In this document: positions 6,751-8,811 of the stretch, one piece after another
How positions within the stretch are numbered: the first letter of the stretch is position 1
Layout: the number at the start of each line of letters is the position of its first letter
From: an uncultured Mucilaginibacter sp.
GTDB lineage: Bacteria > Bacteroidota > Bacteroidia > Sphingobacteriales > Sphingobacteriaceae
DNA length: 8,811 nt
Direction: 5' to 3'
NCBI GenBank assembly: GCA_946479225.1
Contig: CAMLFI010000084.1
Span: 1 to 8,811 of the forward strand
Position numbers and translations under genes: made by a program
Notes under the pieces: generated by a model
What the model saw: the letters and a program-made list of their open reading frames with translations, nothing else
Database searches by the model: none
Told to the model about the DNA's origin: nothing

Positions 6751-8373
6751 TTATTCCGTCACCACAGCAAACTCAAATGCCAGCGGCTCAAAATGGCGGA
6801 TCAGCTCTTCAATAAAACCCTGGCCCCAGCGAACGTACATCAGTCCGAAATTTTCGGTGCGTTCCTGTAAGCTTCCGTTGGGGAAAAGCTCCTCCTTTAT
6901 CTGGTCTATCTGCGCCAGCCGGGTTTCGTAATTGTGTTTTTCGGCTTTAACCAGTTTTTTTTCCAGGTTATCCATTGCCTTTTTTAAGCGCGCCTGTACA
7001 GCTTCGGCAGAGGGTACGAGCGTTGGGTCAATACGTTTGGCATTAGCCTTTATCTGCTCAAAAACGGCCTGCATCTGCTGCCATTCCTGTTGAATGGACA
7101 AGTTGTTTTCACTATGCTGTTTAACCCAATTGGTCTTTATGGCGTCGGCAGGCTTAAACAGATCAGCTGTTTGCAGCTCCATCCGTTTTATCTTCCCTGC
7201 TGATTCCTTGCGCACCACCAAAGCCGAGTTACGTAATATCAGTATAGGGAAATCAACCTGATAAAAATCAAAATTAGCTTTCAGTTCCAGCCAGTAAACC
7301 ACCTCGGCACCGCCCCCAACATAGGCTACATTAGGCAAAATGCACTCCTGATAAAGCGGGCGCATCACCACATTCGGACTAAAACGTTCAGGGTGCTTAA
7401 TTATCTGTTTTTTTAATTCTTCTTCACTAAAACGTATTTCGGTATCCAGCACTTTATAAACGCCATCCTCAAACACCAAACGTTCGCGCAACGTGCCGCC
7501 CTTCATGTAAAAAAAGTTGATCTCGCGTGGGTTTACCTGGATGTGTACACCCAGTTCGTGCAGTTTTTGGTTGGTGTCGCTTATGTTTTTAAAGCTGTTT
7601 TGCTCAATAATATCCTGCTCAATAATTGGCGCAAACTGCTTTTTAAGGCGTGCATTATCCGCATCAATAATTACCAGTCCGTATTTACCAAACAGGGCGT
7701 TCACCATGTAGCGGGTAGCATCGGCCAATTTATCAAAGCGGGTGTATGCGGTCTCCACTATTTCGGCCAGTTCGGGCGCGTAGTGCTCCATACCTAAAAC
7801 ACCTTTGTACTGGTTAAGGGCCTGGCGCATGGTTTCGGGGTTAATGCGCCCGGTAGCGCCCGAAGCTTCCAGCCACCAATGCACTTTTTTGCCGCCAATG
7901 TAGGTATAACTTATCTCGGCAAAGTCGTGATCTTCTGAGGCCATCCAGTAAACAGGCACAAATTCCTTATCGGGATGCTTTTCCTTTAACTGTTGCGCCA
8001 GTTTTATAGCGGTAACTATCTTATAAATAAAATAAAGCGGACCAGCAAAAATGTTCAATTGATGCCCGGTAGTAATGGTATAGGAGTTGGCCTGCTTAAG
8101 CTTTTCTATATTTTGCTGAACAGCGTCGGGAATTGAAAAAGAAGGATCCCAAATGCGGGCGTATTTGGTAATTATCTGGTATTGCTGAGTTAAAACACCA
8201 GCAAGTACTTCTCTGTCGGCAATAACTTTTTTGCTTTTAAGGAGCTCGGCAAAACCTTCAAAATCGGGACGGTTACCATAAAAAGGCTCTAGTTCAGGTT
8301 TACCCTCCAGGTAATCGGTTAAGCCCGAAGAGAAAAATCCGGTGTCTTTATAGCTTATACAGGTAACGTCCAT
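6751..8373 (-). CDS. bshC: Bacillithiol biosynthesis cysteine-adding enzyme BshC
   Basis: BshC performs the last step of bacillithiol synthesis, adding cysteine to glucosaminyl-malate in the cytosol. The 540-residue length is the usual one. Recognisable segments are YTITTGHQLNIFAGPLYFIY (98-117) with the HIGH-like nucleotide-binding motif, the VYWMASEDHDFAEI block (141-154), VNPREINFFYMKGG, and NVAYVGGGAEVVYWLELK. A long coiled-coil region occupies roughly residues 410-490, as in the family. Bacillithiol is the main low-molecular-weight thiol of Firmicutes and many Bacteroidota. The bshA and bshB genes are not in the window. It lies 96 bp downstream of rimO on the same strand, so it may be read with rimO or from its own weak promoter. 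The ATG at 8373 is chosen because the family begins close to this point (CISYKDTGFFS). Confidence 0.96.
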   Translation of the reverse strand: MDVTCISYKDTGFFSSGLTDYLEGKPELEPFYGNRPDFEGFAELLKSKKVIADREVLAGVLTQQYQIITKYARIWDPSFSIPDAVQQNIEKLKQANSYTITTGHQLNIFAGPLYFIYKIVTAIKLAQQLKEKHPDKEFVPVYWMASEDHDFAEISYTYIGGKKVHWWLEASGATGRINPETMRQALNQYKGVLGMEHYAPELAEIVETAYTRFDKLADATRYMVNALFGKYGLVIIDADNARLKKQFAPIIEQDIIEQNSFKNISDTNQKLHELGVHIQVNPREINFFYMKGGTLRERLVFEDGVYKVLDTEIRFSEEELKKQIIKHPERFSPNVVMRPLYQECILPNVAYVGGGAEVVYWLELKANFDFYQVDFPILILRNSALVVRKESAGKIKRMELQTADLFKPADAIKTNWVKQHSENNLSIQQEWQQMQAVFEQIKANAKRIDPTLVPSAEAVQARLKKAMDNLEKKLVKAEKHNYETRLAQIDQIKEELFPNGSLQERTENFGLMYVRWGQGFIEELIRHFEPLAFEFAVVTE

Positions 8374-8415
8374 TGATTTCGGAATTCGGATGTTTGATTT
8401 CGGATTTTATTCCGA
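8373..8415. repeat. Short direct repeat and small hairpin upstream of bshC
   Basis: TTGATTTCGGA occurs perfectly at 8373-8383 and 8394-8404, exactly 21 bp apart (two helical turns). The first copy touches the bshC start codon. The second copy runs into a 5-bp hairpin, TCGGA (8400-8404), TTTTAT, TCCGA (8411-8415). TCCGAAATC-type tandem units are common in intergenic DNA of related bacteria as I recall, so this may be a degraded member of such a repeat family rather than an operator. Confidence 0.5.
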
Positions 8416-8418
8416 TGC

Positions 8419-8450
8419 CCAATTTAGATTTTAAAATGCTAAAAAAGCAA
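8419..8450 (-). promoter_or_regulatory. Weak candidate promoter of bshC
   Basis: Read on the minus strand, TTG (8450-8448), a 21-bp spacer and TAAATTGG (8426-8419) resemble the Bacteroidota -33/-7 pair, with one mismatch to TAnnTTTG. It would start transcription about 40 bp before the bshC ATG. The match is modest in AT-rich DNA, so read-through from rimO is an equally good explanation. Confidence 0.3.
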
Positions 8451-8469
8451 TAGCTACCCTAAATCCTAA

Positions 8470-8811
8470 TTATTTTACAATGTGTCCATAAAGGTCAAAG
8501 TCTTCGGCTGAGTCTATTTTCACCTGCACAAAACTGCCGATTGTAGCGTAATCTATAGCGGAATTGATCAAAACTTCGTTATCTACCTCAGGCGAATCAA
8601 ACTCTGTACGGCCAACGAAATAGCCACCATCTTTTTTATCAATTAGCACCTTGTAGGTATTACCTATCTTCTCCTGGTTCTTATCAAATGATATCCCTTG
8701 CTGTATTTCCATAATGGCATCGGCGCGTTCCTGTTTAACTTCATCAGGCACATCGTCAACTAAATTATGGGCGTGGGTCTTTTCTTCGTGCGAGTAAGTA
8801 AAGCAGCCCAG
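8470..8811 (-). CDS. rimO: Ribosomal protein S12 methylthiotransferase RimO (C-terminal part; 5' end beyond the right edge)
   Basis: Only the last 113 residues are in the window, and the frame stays open to the right edge, beginning LGCFTYSHEEKTHAHNL. This stretch followed by VPDEVKQERADAIMEIQQ is the junction typical of RimO between the radical-SAM domain and the TRAM domain. The TRAM domain then follows (GNTYKVLIDKKDGGYFVGRT, then SFVQVKIDSAEDFDLYGHIV). RimO methylthiolates the conserved aspartate of ribosomal protein S12. The catalytic cysteine motifs that bind the iron-sulphur clusters are outside the window. The paralogue MiaB is less likely, because the VGCFxYSxEE-like motif is a RimO feature. 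A GTG at 8751 is not the true start, since family sequence continues upstream of it. Confidence 0.94.
   Translation of the reverse strand: MGCFTYSHEEKTHAHNLVDDVPDEVKQERADAIMEIQQGISFDKNQEKIGNTYKVLIDKKDGGYFVGRTEFDSPEVDNEVLINSAIDYATIGSFVQVKIDSAEDFDLYGHIVK

Noticed and set aside
6665..6931. Plus-strand open frame of 88 codons starting inside the inverted repeat
   Set aside because: Its first part is repeat sequence and the rest is antisense to the end of bshC, with no family resemblance.
8433..8456. Possible terminator after rimO (GCTA/TAGC around a T run on the minus strand)
   Set aside because: The stem is only four base pairs and the T run lies in the loop rather than after the stem, so it does not support termination.
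8749..8751. GTG as start of a separate 93-residue protein
   Set aside because: The frame continues upstream to the window edge with clear RimO sequence, so this is an internal valine codon.

Overview
The window looks like chromosome from a Bacteroidota bacterium, most likely a Sphingobacteriaceae member of the Mucilaginibacter/Pedobacter type. Four things point there: -7 promoter elements of the form TAnnTTTG, little or no Shine-Dalgarno sequence before starts, a bacillithiol gene (bshC), and a GTCATGCTGAAC-type inverted repeat of a kind I recall as common in these genomes. The genus is an inference.

Left part (1-4116): an exopolysaccharide module. A membrane histidine kinase (2933 to 1587, minus) is followed after 14 bp by a BcsB-like periplasmic cellulose-synthase subunit that runs off the left edge (1572 to 1, minus). 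Divergent from them is a secreted GH5 endoglucanase-like enzyme (2992-4116, plus). A glucan-export subunit plus a glucanase suggests synthesis, export and trimming of a beta-glucan, probably cellulose, with a histidine kinase as first gene of the operon. The synthase (BcsA-like) is not visible and should lie left of the window if this reading is right.

Middle part (4117-6651): a plant-like soluble acyl-ACP desaturase (plus) with its own -7 element and a strong terminator, a small unrecognised protein (minus), and an aldo/keto reductase (plus) that diverges from the small gene across a 57-bp promoter region.

Right part (6652-8811): a REP-like inverted repeat lies between the convergent aldo/keto reductase and bshC (minus). 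Upstream of bshC, on the same strand, is the 3' end of rimO, cut by the right edge. The 96-bp gap between them carries a short direct repeat at the bshC start.

I see no tRNA, rRNA, CRISPR array, insertion sequence or phage gene. Every stretch over 300 bp is occupied by a gene. The most interesting items are the histidine kinase/BcsB/GH5 arrangement and the REP-like element whose two arms differ by compensatory changes.
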